Source: Colwellia sp.
GTDB lineage: Bacteria; Pseudomonadota; Gammaproteobacteria; Enterobacterales; Alteromonadaceae
Length of the DNA: 64,000 nt
Direction: 5' to 3'
NCBI RefSeq assembly: GCF_013214175.1
Contig: NZ_JABSPA010000002.1
Span: 186,001 to 250,000, forward strand
Below are positions 35,755 to 44,851 of this stretch, one piece after another. The first letter of the stretch is position 1; each line of letters opens with the position of its first letter. Position numbers and translations under genes: made by a program. The notes under the pieces were generated by a model, which made no database searches, had not been told where the DNA came from, and saw nothing but the letters and a program-made list of their open reading frames with translations.

Positions 35755-37080
35755 TTAAATGCGTTCTCCCATGATATGGGTGGCTTTAACGTGCCTATCA
35801 TCACCTAATATACTTAAGGCAAATAGTTTTTCTGTTAAGGTTTTACAGCGGGCAATACGTCTTGCCATTAGCGGTGTCGCTTGGTAATCAAGTACGATAA
35901 AGTCAGCTTCAGCACCTTTAGTAAAGTTACCAATAGTACCTTCTAAATCTAAAGCAACCGCGCCACCTAAAGTCGCTAGGTAGAATGATTTAAACGGGCT
36001 TAATTTATCGCCACGTAACTGTTGAGTTTTATAAGCTTCATTTAATGTCGTTAACATTGAGAAGCTCGTACCTGCGCCGATATCAGTACCTAAACCTACA
36101 TTTACATCGAATTCCTCAGCTTGTTTTAAATTAAAACAACCGCTGCCTAAAAATAGGTTTGAAGTAGGGCAGAAGGCAATAGCTGAATTGGTATCACTTA
36201 AACGCTGACATTCATGGTCATGTAAATGTACACCGTGAGCAAAAACACTACGACGACCTAATAAGCTGCTTTTGTCGTAAACATCTAGGTAACCGTCACT
36301 GTCTGGGAATAACTCACTTACCCAAGCAATTTCGTCTTTGTTTTCTGAAAGGTGAGTGTGCAGGTAAACATCAGGGAATTCTTTTAATAATTCACCGGCT
36401 TTGTTTAATTGCTCAGTTGAACAAGTAGGTGCAAAACGAGGGGTAACCGCATAAAGTAAACGGTCGGTGTTATGCCACTTTTCAATTAATGCTTTGCTGT
36501 CTACGTAGCCTGACTCTGTGGTATCTTGTAAGTCATCAGGGCAGTTTTGGTTCATCAAAACTTTACCACAAATCATACGTAATTTTTTCTGTTGAGCAAT
36601 AGTGAAGAAGGCTTCAACAGACTCTTTATGTACTGTACCGAAAACTAAGGCCGTAGTAGTACCAGCATCTAATAGTTGTGTTAAGAAAAATTCAGCAACA
36701 CGTTTACCGTGTTCAATATCAGCGAATTGTTTTTCTTCTGGGAAGGTGTAGTTTTCTAACCACTCAAGTAATTGCGCACCGTAAGAAGCAATCATCTCAG
36801 CTTGTGGATAATGTACATGAGTATCAATAAAGCCAGGCATGATTAGGCCATTGTCATATTGAGTAACCTTAATATCTGCTGAGAGTGTTGCTAGTAATTC
36901 CTGCGCATTACCTACCGCTTCAACTAAGCCATTTTTGATGACTAAAAGTCCATCTTCAAAATATTGGTAACTATCTTCTTCAGATACTTTCGCCGGGTCG
37001 GCTAAAAAATGCAGTATCTCACCGCGGTACGCTTTGGTACCTGTGTTAGTTGAAGAACTGTTTGAAATATTATTAGACAT
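35755..37080 (-). CDS. guaD: Guanine deaminase
   Basis: The 441-residue amidohydrolase matches guanine deaminases. The zinc site begins at PGFIDTHVHYPQ (about residue 78), is continued by YLHTHLSENKDEI and FAHGVHLHDHE, and closes with GLGTDIGAG. The segment GAQLLEWLENYTFPEE is specific to this family. It converts guanine to xanthine, feeding xanthine dehydrogenase in the same gene run. Length is normal. The gap before it (37081-37196) has a small ATTCA/TGAAT inverted repeat. Confidence 0.93.
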   Translation of the reverse strand: MSNNISNSSSTNTGTKAYRGEILHFLADPAKVSEEDSYQYFEDGLLVIKNGLVEAVGNAQELLATLSADIKVTQYDNGLIMPGFIDTHVHYPQAEMIASYGAQLLEWLENYTFPEEKQFADIEHGKRVAEFFLTQLLDAGTTTALVFGTVHKESVEAFFTIAQQKKLRMICGKVLMNQNCPDDLQDTTESGYVDSKALIEKWHNTDRLLYAVTPRFAPTCSTEQLNKAGELLKEFPDVYLHTHLSENKDEIAWVSELFPDSDGYLDVYDKSSLLGRRSVFAHGVHLHDHECQRLSDTNSAIAFCPTSNLFLGSGCFNLKQAEEFDVNVGLGTDIGAGTSFSMLTTLNEAYKTQQLRGDKLSPFKSFYLATLGGAVALDLEGTIGNFTKGAEADFIVLDYQATPLMARRIARCKTLTEKLFALSILGDDRHVKATHIMGERI

Positions 37081-37196
37081 ATTGGTAAACCTATTACTTA
37101 TTTTATTGCTATCTATTTGTGCTGCTATTTATACTAGCTGCACTAAATTAATTTATTTTTTATAATCCGATTCATCAAGGTGAATCAAATTATTGA

Positions 37197-37706
37197 TTAT
37201 CCTGCTAGCGTGATAACGATTGAACCGTCGAGTTTTTCAACATCGCAGTTATCGCCTTCACCGCCACGGTCAACAACTAAAAAGTTGCTAACTTCATTCA
37301 ACGCTAAACAGAAATGGTGCCAAGTACCTTTATGGTAGTTAACGCCTTGCTCTGCTGTCGCTAGAAATACTTCAATTTTTGAAGTATCAAGCTCGCCTTT
37401 GGGGGCAACAACAACTACATAGGGTTGCTTGCCCGTAGGAATAAATGCTTGGCTGCCTAAAGGATGGCGTTCCATCATTTCGACAGGTAAAGGAAAAGCC
37501 AGCGGGGTGGAACGAAAAATATTAATCAAGGTTTTACCCTCTTGCTCAGCAACATCAACGTCAGCAAGATTATGATAACGCATGGTGTGGCCATCATTAA
37601 TGGCGAAATGTTCAGCACTTTCGGACACTGAAATAACATCCCCGTAAGCTGAGAATTTCTCTGCCGTTAGCTCTTGGGGTACAACATTAATGATTTTACT
37701 GGTCAT
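37197..37706 (-). CDS. allA: Ureidoglycolate lyase
   Basis: The 169-residue AllA-type cupin-like enzyme has YGDVISVSESAEHFAINDGHTMRYH and the late GVNYHKGTWHHFCLAL, with conserved histidines of the family. It splits ureidoglycolate to glyoxylate and urea, the last step of purine-ring carbon release, and so provides the substrate for malate synthase G, the aminotransferase and the BHAC. It lies between guaD and the HIU hydrolase gene in the same direction. Confidence 0.92.
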   Translation of the reverse strand: MTSKIINVVPQELTAEKFSAYGDVISVSESAEHFAINDGHTMRYHNLADVDVAEQEGKTLINIFRSTPLAFPLPVEMMERHPLGSQAFIPTGKQPYVVVVAPKGELDTSKIEVFLATAEQGVNYHKGTWHHFCLALNEVSNFLVVDRGGEGDNCDVEKLDGSIVITLAG

Positions 37707-37818
37707 CTTAATCTCTCTGTTAACGGTTAATATTTTTCTACTGTCTTGAAACTGTTGCTATCTACTAGTTAAGTGCTACTTAGCTATTACTAAAAAGCAG
37801 ATTATTGATACTGAGCGA

Positions 37819-38160
37819 TTAGCTACCACGGTAAGTAGAGTAGCCATATGCTGTTAGCAATAATGGAATATGGTAATGAGTACCGCTGGCATCAATTTCA
37901 AAAACGATATCAACGTATGGGTAAAACCCTTCTTCTTTGTTCGCGGCAAAATATTGTGCCGTGGCAAAATGCATACGGTAAACACCTGCTGGTAATTTTT
38001 CATCATCAGCTAATAAACCGGGTAAACGACCATCAGTATTAGTAACTCCGCCGTTTATCTCTTTCCAGCCTTCGCCGTCTTGAGCAAACAACGTAATTGG
38101 AACATTTTGCGCAGGTAAACCACGGGTTGTATCTAATATGTGAGTAGTAATTTGACTCAT
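37819..38160 (-). CDS. uraH: 5-hydroxyisourate hydrolase (transthyretin-like)
   Basis: The 113-residue product is a transthyretin-fold HIU hydrolase. It has the N-terminal HILDTTRGLPAQNVPI with the active-site His, a central Arg in the TNTDGRLPGLL region, and the C-terminal tetrapeptide YRGS. It hydrolyses 5-hydroxyisourate, made by PuuD, to OHCU. It has no signal peptide, so it is cytoplasmic. It is adjacent to uraD, the next enzyme, by 38 bases. Confidence 0.94.
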   Translation of the reverse strand: MSQITTHILDTTRGLPAQNVPITLFAQDGEGWKEINGGVTNTDGRLPGLLADDEKLPAGVYRMHFATAQYFAANKEEGFYPYVDIVFEIDASGTHYHIPLLLTAYGYSTYRGS

Positions 38161-38198
38161 ATTCTTTCCTTAAAATTTATCTTAACTGGTGTTGGGGG

Positions 38199-38711
38199 CT
38201 AGCTTTCAGCTAATGCTTTATCAATGCGCAGTTGGAAGATTTTTCTTTGCTCTTCAGCAGCATTAACAAGCTCTTGCGCTCGGCTGTTTGGTAAACGAGC
38301 TTGCAATAAATCAGACATTTGTTGAGCACTTTTACCCGTTGCACAAACAATAAAGATAAAGCCGAATTTTGCTTCGTAATCGCTGTTACCTTGAGAAAGA
38401 ACTTCCAGCACAGTGTCGTTAGCTTCTTTTACTAATCCTTGCTCGTTACCGGCTAATTCTTTGGTATTGGCATACTTAGCACGTAGGCTACTAACATCAC
38501 CAATCTTTGGATGACCTTCAAAGGCTTCAAAATAATCCTGTTCAGTTAAACCTAACCAAGCATCATCAGCAGCTTTTTTTATAGCCTGCGTATTAGCAAA
38601 TGGACGAGCTACCACCATGTTGTTTACCCAAGTACTTGAAGTACAACATTGCATAAACGTATGGTTAGCATCAGCTGCTGGTAATTGGTTTAAATCTTCT
38701 AATAACATCAT
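38199..38711 (-). CDS. uraD: OHCU decarboxylase
   Basis: The 170-residue all-helical protein carries the family motif HPKIGD (catalytic His, about residue 65) and FIFIVCATGKSA near the C-terminus. It decarboxylates 2-oxo-4-hydroxy-4-carboxy-5-ureidoimidazoline to (S)-allantoin. It is directly upstream of uraH in transcript order and downstream of allantoicase, with a strong hairpin between. Confidence 0.93.
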   Translation of the reverse strand: MMLLEDLNQLPAADANHTFMQCCTSSTWVNNMVVARPFANTQAIKKAADDAWLGLTEQDYFEAFEGHPKIGDVSSLRAKYANTKELAGNEQGLVKEANDTVLEVLSQGNSDYEAKFGFIFIVCATGKSAQQMSDLLQARLPNSRAQELVNAAEEQRKIFQLRIDKALAES

Positions 38712-38744
38712 GTTTCCTTAAATCTTTACTGCAAATTAGCAGCG

Positions 38745-38779
38745 GCATTTAGTCAATGCCGTTGCTAATCGTGTTAACT
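38745..38779 (-). repeat. Intercistronic hairpin, alc-uraD junction
   Basis: ATTAGCAGCGGCATT (38745-38759) pairs with AATGCCGTTGCTAAT (38765-38779), with one G-T-type mismatch and a five-base loop. It reaches into the allantoicase stop codon. There is no T-run. Confidence 0.55.
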
Positions 38780-39836
38780 AACCTTGGCGGTTACCAAAAA
38801 CACGCATACGAGAAATACCACCATCAGGGAAGATACTTAAACGTACATGAGTGAAAGGCTGATCTTTTTCAACAACGATTTCTTTAGTGAATAAGTGTTC
38901 ACGATGAGCATATAACTTAGTACTTGGAATAATTGTCGACCAAGTTACGCTGGCTGCGCCTTTAGTGAAGTCATCGCTATCGCTGATACAACCTTCAAGC
39001 ATAAAGGTATCAGGGAAATTACCTTTAAAGTGACAAGTATCAATGATGACTTTGTTAACACTACCGGTAGCGGCAAGTTTAATAATTGACCAATCTGGAC
39101 CTGGATCACGACGACGTTTAGTTTCCCAACCATCACCCATGTTGGCGCCACGGCCAGGCATGATTAGGTTGTTTTTGTCTGAGAAAAACATATCAGAAAC
39201 TAATAATGCTTTTGCACCGTTTTTAATCGAAGCTAGGTCGATTAGTTCACCGTCTACAAAATCATTCCAGTTTACATCTGCTTCTCCGTAAACGCGGAAA
39301 CGAGCAATACCACCGTCAGGGAACATAGTTAAACGAACATGGGTATAAGCCGTGTCGTCTGAGATTTCAAAAAGGTTTTGGCTATGAGCTTTAACGTCAG
39401 TAGCTTCAAAAATAGTTTGCCAAACAGTATCTTCATTTGGTTGAACTTCACTTACACAAGCTTCTACAGATACTTTCTCTGGCGCGTTACCACGGAAATA
39501 GTTGGTATCAATATCAAAAGCTCGGATAACACCACTGATGCCTAAACGGATAATACACCAATCAGAGTCACGACCATTGTTACGACCGTAACTTCTGCGT
39601 GATTCCCAACCGTCCATCCATTTACCACGTTCAGTAAATTTCTCTTCGATGAAAATACCACGGCCAACTTTTAATAAGTTTTCCATTTCAGAAAAGAAAT
39701 CATCACTACATGAAAGCGTTTCGCCACCAACTTTTTCGCTGGCTAAATCAACATAATGTGTTTTTAGTTTTTGCTCTAGCACTGCATCTTCGGCAGATAA
39801 TTTATTTTGTGCTAACCAATCTTCAATTATTTCCAT
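38778..39836 (-). CDS. alc: Allantoicase
   Basis: The 352-residue product shows the internal duplication of allantoicases. Each half has a jelly-roll with a GWE(S/T)(R/K)R...DW.IIRL pattern (MDGWESRRSYGR and GDGWETKRRR) and a later ...THVRL..FPDGGI.R.RV(Y/F)G. It hydrolyses allantoate to ureidoglycolate and urea. Its use rather than allantoate amidohydrolase (AllC) means nitrogen leaves as urea, and no urease is in the window. A hairpin lies on each side of the gene. Confidence 0.93.
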   Translation of the reverse strand: MEIIEDWLAQNKLSAEDAVLEQKLKTHYVDLASEKVGGETLSCSDDFFSEMENLLKVGRGIFIEEKFTERGKWMDGWESRRSYGRNNGRDSDWCIIRLGISGVIRAFDIDTNYFRGNAPEKVSVEACVSEVQPNEDTVWQTIFEATDVKAHSQNLFEISDDTAYTHVRLTMFPDGGIARFRVYGEADVNWNDFVDGELIDLASIKNGAKALLVSDMFFSDKNNLIMPGRGANMGDGWETKRRRDPGPDWSIIKLAATGSVNKVIIDTCHFKGNFPDTFMLEGCISDSDDFTKGAASVTWSTIIPSTKLYAHREHLFTKEIVVEKDQPFTHVRLSIFPDGGISRMRVFGNRQG

Positions 39837-39861
39837 TACTTCATCTCCTGTTAACGCTACG

Positions 39862-39888
39862 TTAGCTGAGCCTATTCGGCTGAGTTAA
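39862..39888 (-). repeat. Intercistronic hairpin, allB-alc junction
   Basis: TTAGCTGAGCC (39862-39872) and GGCTGAGTTAA (39878-39888) pair at 9 of 11 positions across five bases. There is no T-run. Confidence 0.45.
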
Positions 39889-39989
39889 CGTGCGTGAGTT
39901 ATCTTCTATTTTTTTGTTTTTAATGCCTGCTAATAACGCGCGGGTAAGTCTAACTATTGACCTTCGTACCTTGTGATACGAACAACCGC

Positions 39990-41345
39990 TTACAGCTGAC
40001 CTTTAAGTAGCGGTCGGCCTACTGGCGTGTTAATGAATTCATCTTGTTGATACACATGATGGCCACGGACAAACGTATGGTTTACTTGACCCTGCACCTT
40101 ACGACCCGCATAAGGGGTAATGTTGTGTTTGTGTTTGATCATTTCAGTGGTAATGGTGTATTCAACAGTTGGATCAAATACACAGAAATCAGCATGATTT
40201 CCTATTTTAATCGCGCCTTTAATACCATCTAAGCCAGCAAACTTAGCTGTTTCAGTAGACATCAAACGTGCTAGATCCACTAGGGTAAAACCACGGTCTT
40301 TGGCTTCAGTCCAAATTAACGATAAACCAAATTGCAGTGCTGAAATACCACCCCAGGCTTTTTCAATATCGCCAGTATCAATATGTTTTAATTCCGGTGT
40401 ACAAGGCGAGTGATCAGAAACGATAAAGTCTAAGCGGCCATCTTTAACGGCTTGCCATAAGTGTTCACGGTTTTTGTTTTCACGGATTGGCGGACAACAT
40501 TTGAATAGCGTTTTACCATCAGGAATATTTTCAGAGGCAATGGTTAAATAATGAGGACAAGTTTCAGCAGTAAAACGTAAACCTTCTGCTTTGGCTTGTG
40601 CAATAGTGCTCAATGCTTCATCAGAGGATAAGTGCACGATATGAACTTTACAGTTATCACCGGCAGCTTTAGATTCACGAGCCATATCAACCATTAACGA
40701 GATAGCATCGTTTTCCCAACTCTTTGGTCGTGATGCTAAGAACGAGTTGTATTCTTTGGTGATTTCAACATCATCAAAATGGCCACAATCAAGCTCTGCG
40801 TGGATCAAGTAAGGCACATCATGTTTGGCTAAAATAGGCATAGCGGCACGCATATCTTTCGCTGTAACAGGCGGAAACTCTTCGATACCTGAATCAATCA
40901 AAAAAGACTTAACGCCCAAAACACCAGCATCAAGTAAATCATCTAAATCATCAATATTGTGTGGCACGACACCACCCCAAAAACCACAATCAACCCAAAG
41001 TTTATCGTGCACAGAGTCGAGTTTTTCTTGAAAAGCGGCTTTGGTCGTTGTCACTGGAATACAGTTTAACGGCATATCAACTAAAGCAGTGATACCACCC
41101 GCAGCAGCTGCTTGGGTTGCGGTATTAAAACCTTCCCATTCAGTACGGCCTGGTTCGTTAATATGCACATGTGAATCAACTAGACCTGGCATGATAACTT
41201 GTTCGCCAAAGTCTTTAACTTCGCAGCTTAGCGCTTCGCCGTGACTATGAATGGCAATGATTACTTCATCTTTAACTTCAATACAAGCAGCTTGCATTTT
41301 TCCTGCAATCACTACTTGGGTACTTTGTAGAGCAAAATGGGTCAC
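39990..41345 (-). CDS. allB: Allantoinase
   Basis: The 451-residue amidohydrolase has the zinc motif PGLVDSHVHINEPGRTEWEG (about 51-70), a lysine for carbamylation in GVKSFLID (about 146), HIVHLSS, and DFIVSDHSPC near residue 310. The TEWEGF context separates allantoinase from dihydroorotase and hydantoinase. It opens allantoin to allantoate. It is preceded by xdhC in transcript order, with a 178-base gap containing a long hairpin. Confidence 0.94.
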   Translation of the reverse strand: MTHFALQSTQVVIAGKMQAACIEVKDEVIIAIHSHGEALSCEVKDFGEQVIMPGLVDSHVHINEPGRTEWEGFNTATQAAAAGGITALVDMPLNCIPVTTTKAAFQEKLDSVHDKLWVDCGFWGGVVPHNIDDLDDLLDAGVLGVKSFLIDSGIEEFPPVTAKDMRAAMPILAKHDVPYLIHAELDCGHFDDVEITKEYNSFLASRPKSWENDAISLMVDMARESKAAGDNCKVHIVHLSSDEALSTIAQAKAEGLRFTAETCPHYLTIASENIPDGKTLFKCCPPIRENKNREHLWQAVKDGRLDFIVSDHSPCTPELKHIDTGDIEKAWGGISALQFGLSLIWTEAKDRGFTLVDLARLMSTETAKFAGLDGIKGAIKIGNHADFCVFDPTVEYTITTEMIKHKHNITPYAGRKVQGQVNHTFVRGHHVYQQDEFINTPVGRPLLKGQL

Positions 41346-41403
41346 CTTGCTACTCCTCTAAATTGATAAACCTGAACGTTTTAAATGTGTTTTAAAAAAT
41401 GAG

Positions 41404-41460
41404 CCTGACTCGGTTTAATTAACTTTATTGGTAATAACGCTTTGTTAAACCGAGTTCAGG
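41404..41460 (-). repeat. Long intercistronic hairpin, xdhC-allB junction
   Basis: CCTGACTCGGTTTAA (41404-41418) pairs with TTAAACCGAGTTCAGG (41445-41460) with a single bulged base, across a 26-base loop. There is no T-run on the minus strand, so it may attenuate, stabilise or process the transcript rather than end it. Confidence 0.6.
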
Positions 41461-41523
41461 TCAGTAAATATGTGCGAGCATATTTTTTATTTAAACTTCT
41501 ACTTGAGCTAACTTATGAGTTTG

Positions 41524-42420
41524 TTAGCTCACTTCTTCGTTGACTAAGCTTTTTAACTCTTGCCAAGCAATACCGCGTTTTGAGCTTTTTGGCTTGGCAT
41601 TTTTTTGTTTATTGGCGCTTGGGTTGGCTATGGCATTGGCAGCCAATTGTGCTTGATAAAGCTGAATGATTTCACCAGCAACCGACACGGCAACTTCCAT
41701 CGGTAATTTGCCTTGTACTTGTGCTAAACCAATAGGGCAATTCATTTTATCAACTAAACTTTTTTCAATATCGCGGTGTTGGAACCTTTGTTGAAAACGA
41801 CGCCATTTGGTATCCGAAGCAATTAAGCCTGAATAGGCAAAATCAGCGCGCTTCAAAATATTATGACTAATTTCAAAATCAAGCTGGTGATTATGTGTCA
41901 TCACTATGTAGTAGCTGTTTGCCGGCATAGCAGCCACTTCTTCAGCAGGCTCTTCGCTAACTATCGCAGTGACATTTGAATAACTGTCGATATCATCAGG
42001 AAATTGTTCAGCGCGGTTATCAACCCAAGTTATGCTACAAGGTAAACCCGCTAGAATAGGGATTAGTGCTTTACCAACATGGCCAGCACCAAATAATATG
42101 ATGTTGGCACCACTAGCGCTAAAACACTCAAATAATACGCTGGCATCACCACCGCAACATTGACCTAATTGTGCACCTAGCTGGAAATGCTCAAGTTGTT
42201 GACAAGCTTCGCCGCTAGTTAACAACTGATGAGCACGTTTAATCACCTTATGTTCAAGATGACCACCACCAATAGTGTCAAAAATATCTTCATTGGTTAT
42301 CACCATTTTGGTACCACTATTACGTGGCGTTGAACCGGTTACACCGACAATTGTGGCAACAACATAGGCTTTGCCTTGTTTGTTTAGTTGGTGAACTGCA
42401 CCGGTCCAATTTAACTTCAT
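41524..42420 (-). CDS. xdhC: XdhC, molybdenum cofactor insertion/sulfuration factor for xanthine dehydrogenase
   Basis: From ATG 42420 (GTAGGAAT upstream) the product is 298 residues. A longer reading from 42507 would overlap xdhB and adds a non-family tail. It has VVATIVGVTGSTPRNSGTKMVI at the N-terminus, CCGGDASVLFE (Cys pair) in the middle, and a Rossmann GAGHVGKAL region (about 114-122). XdhC binds and sulfurates molybdopterin before insertion into XdhB. Its place directly after xdhB fits. Confidence 0.92.
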   Translation of the reverse strand: MKLNWTGAVHQLNKQGKAYVVATIVGVTGSTPRNSGTKMVITNEDIFDTIGGGHLEHKVIKRAHQLLTSGEACQQLEHFQLGAQLGQCCGGDASVLFECFSASGANIILFGAGHVGKALIPILAGLPCSITWVDNRAEQFPDDIDSYSNVTAIVSEEPAEEVAAMPANSYYIVMTHNHQLDFEISHNILKRADFAYSGLIASDTKWRRFQQRFQHRDIEKSLVDKMNCPIGLAQVQGKLPMEVAVSVAGEIIQLYQAQLAANAIANPSANKQKNAKPKSSKRGIAWQELKSLVNEEVS

Positions 42421-42448
42421 GATGATATTCCTACCTATTGAGGGCGAA

Positions 42449-44851
42449 TTACTTCGCCGTACCCGCTGTGGTTGATGCTTTAACTGCTTCAACAGCAAAT
42501 AACACACGTTCAGGTGTAGCAGGTGTGTCTAGCTTAGGACTAACTTTGTAGTCAGCGACACTAGCAATAGCATCTTTCAATGCAGACCAAACAGCTATAC
42601 CTAACATAAACGGAGGCTCACCAACTGCTTTCGAATTGTAAATAGTACGCTCTGGATTTGGAGCATTTGGTACTAAGGCTACGCGGAAGTCTTCAGGGGC
42701 ATCATTGATAGCTGGGATCTTGTATGTTGCTGGATTGTTTGAAAGTAAACGACCTTGTTCATTCCATACTAGCTCTTCAGTAGTTAACCAACCCATGCCC
42801 TGAACAAAAGCACCTTCGATTTGACCGATATCAATCGCTGGATTAATTGAAGCACCAACATCTTGTAAGATATCAGTACGGGTAACTTTGTACTCACCTG
42901 TTAAGGTATCTATGATTACTTCAGAAACACAAGCACCTGTGGCGAAGTAGTAGAATGGACGTCCTTTACCAGCAGCACGGTCATAGTGAATCTTAGGTGT
43001 TTTGTAGAATCCTGTAGAAGATAATGAAACACGATTCATGTAAGCAATTTGAGAGAACTCAGCAAAACTAAAGGTTTGCTCACCAACAATAACATTGTTG
43101 TTTTCAAATTGAACTTGTCCAGCTTCAACGTCATATTTCTCACAAGCAAAGTCTATTAAACGTTGTTTGATGGTTTTAGCAGCCGCTTCAGCTGCTTTAC
43201 CATTTAAGTCGGTACCTGAAGAGGCAGCTGTAGGAGATGAGTTTGGTACTTTATCAGTACGAGCAGCAGAACAAGCAACAGTATCAACATCAACTTGGAA
43301 TTCTTCAGCAACAATTTGCGCTACTTTAGTATTCAAGCCTTGACCCATCTCACTACCACCGTGGCTTAAGTGAATTGTGCCATCAGTGTAAACATGAACG
43401 AGTGCACCAGCTTGGTTTAAATGCTGAACAGTAAAAGAAATACCAAATTTAACCGGTGTTAAGGCAATACCTTTTTTCAGTATGCTGCTATTAGCATTAT
43501 ATTCAGTGATTGCTTGACGACGTGCTTGGTAATCTGAACTTTCTTCTAATGAGTCAATAATTTCGCTTAAGTTGTTATGTTCAACTGTCTGATCATAATG
43601 GGTAACGTTTCGTTCATCTTTACCGTATAAGTTAATTTTACGGATTTCTAATGGATCTTTACCTAGATGACGAGCAATTTCATCCATGATTAATTCGATA
43701 GTCATCATACCTTGAGGACCACCAAAACCACGGTAAGCGGTATGAGAAACAGTGTTTAGTTTACAACGGTTACCGGTAATAGTTGCTTGGTCTAAGTAGT
43801 AAGCATTATCTGAGTGGAACATTGCCCGATCAACAATCGCATCAGATAAATCTGGTGAGTAACCACAGTTACCATTTACTTCGATGTTGACGCCTTTGAT
43901 TTGACCTTTTTCGTCAAAACCAACGGTGTAGTTGTTTTCAAATGGGTGACGTTTACCTGTCATTACCATATCGTCTAAACGAGCTAACTTAAACTTAACA
44001 GGTCGTTTTGTTTCATTAGCAAGTAAAGCGGCAATACATGCCCACGGTGCAGCTTGGGTTTCTTTACCACCGAAACCACCACCCATACGGCGCATATCCA
44101 CTAAAACTTTGTTTAGTGGAATATCAAGTACTTCAGCTACTAACTTTTGTACTTCACTTGGATGTTGTGAAGAGGTGTAAATGTTCATGCCACCATCTTC
44201 AGTAGGCTCTGCCGTTGAAACTTGGCCTTCAAGATACATATGCTCTTGACCACCAACTTTGATTTCACCAGATAATTGATGCTCGGCAGCTGCAATAGCT
44301 GAGTCTGAATCGCCACGTTTCAAACTATGTGGAGGACGAACAAAGTTTTTCTTAGCTAAAGCGTCTTTCACTGTAAGTACAGCTTCAAGTTCTTCATACT
44401 CAATTTTTGCAAGTTTAACGGCTTTACGCGCAAGGTCGAAACTTGTTGCTGCAACGGCGAAAAGCGGTTGACCAACAAACTCTACTTTACCAATAGCTAA
44501 TACTGGGTCACCTGGGAATACCGGACCGATATCAGTATGACCTGGTACATCTTCAACGGTAATTACTTTTACAACACCTTCTGCAGCTTTAACTGCAGAT
44601 AAGTCCATTGAAATGATGTTAGCGTGTGCCATGGTTGATTGACCAACCGCTGCATGTAATTCGCCACGAAGAGAAGGACGGTCATCAACATAAATCGCTG
44701 CACCAGCAACTTGTTTGTCAGCACTTTCGTGTTTTTTAGAGCGACCAACGCCACCTAAGCCAATACCAACTTGACCGTTAATAACTGTTTTATCTGTGTT
44801 TGTTTGTACTTTATTAGTAACGGCTTTTTTTACATCAATAAGACTACGCAT
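42449..44851 (-). CDS. xdhB: Xanthine dehydrogenase, molybdenum-binding subunit
   Basis: The 800-residue large subunit has GGQEHMYLEGQ, RMGGGFGGKETQ (about 265-276), the substrate-pocket segment AYRGFGGPQGM, and GSEMGQGLNTKVAQI with the following catalytic region up to the late Glu of VGEPPFMLGIA. It oxidises hypoxanthine and xanthine to urate. The start codon shares one base with the xdhA stop (TAATG), so translation is coupled. Length agrees with bacterial XdhB. Confidence 0.94.
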   Translation of the reverse strand: MRSLIDVKKAVTNKVQTNTDKTVINGQVGIGLGGVGRSKKHESADKQVAGAAIYVDDRPSLRGELHAAVGQSTMAHANIISMDLSAVKAAEGVVKVITVEDVPGHTDIGPVFPGDPVLAIGKVEFVGQPLFAVAATSFDLARKAVKLAKIEYEELEAVLTVKDALAKKNFVRPPHSLKRGDSDSAIAAAEHQLSGEIKVGGQEHMYLEGQVSTAEPTEDGGMNIYTSSQHPSEVQKLVAEVLDIPLNKVLVDMRRMGGGFGGKETQAAPWACIAALLANETKRPVKFKLARLDDMVMTGKRHPFENNYTVGFDEKGQIKGVNIEVNGNCGYSPDLSDAIVDRAMFHSDNAYYLDQATITGNRCKLNTVSHTAYRGFGGPQGMMTIELIMDEIARHLGKDPLEIRKINLYGKDERNVTHYDQTVEHNNLSEIIDSLEESSDYQARRQAITEYNANSSILKKGIALTPVKFGISFTVQHLNQAGALVHVYTDGTIHLSHGGSEMGQGLNTKVAQIVAEEFQVDVDTVACSAARTDKVPNSSPTAASSGTDLNGKAAEAAAKTIKQRLIDFACEKYDVEAGQVQFENNNVIVGEQTFSFAEFSQIAYMNRVSLSSTGFYKTPKIHYDRAAGKGRPFYYFATGACVSEVIIDTLTGEYKVTRTDILQDVGASINPAIDIGQIEGAFVQGMGWLTTEELVWNEQGRLLSNNPATYKIPAINDAPEDFRVALVPNAPNPERTIYNSKAVGEPPFMLGIAVWSALKDAIASVADYKVSPKLDTPATPERVLFAVEAVKASTTAGTAK

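Noticed and set aside
42421-42507. Longer start for XdhC
   Set aside because: Would overlap xdhB by 59 bases and adds a non-family tail; ATG 42420 has a ribosome site.
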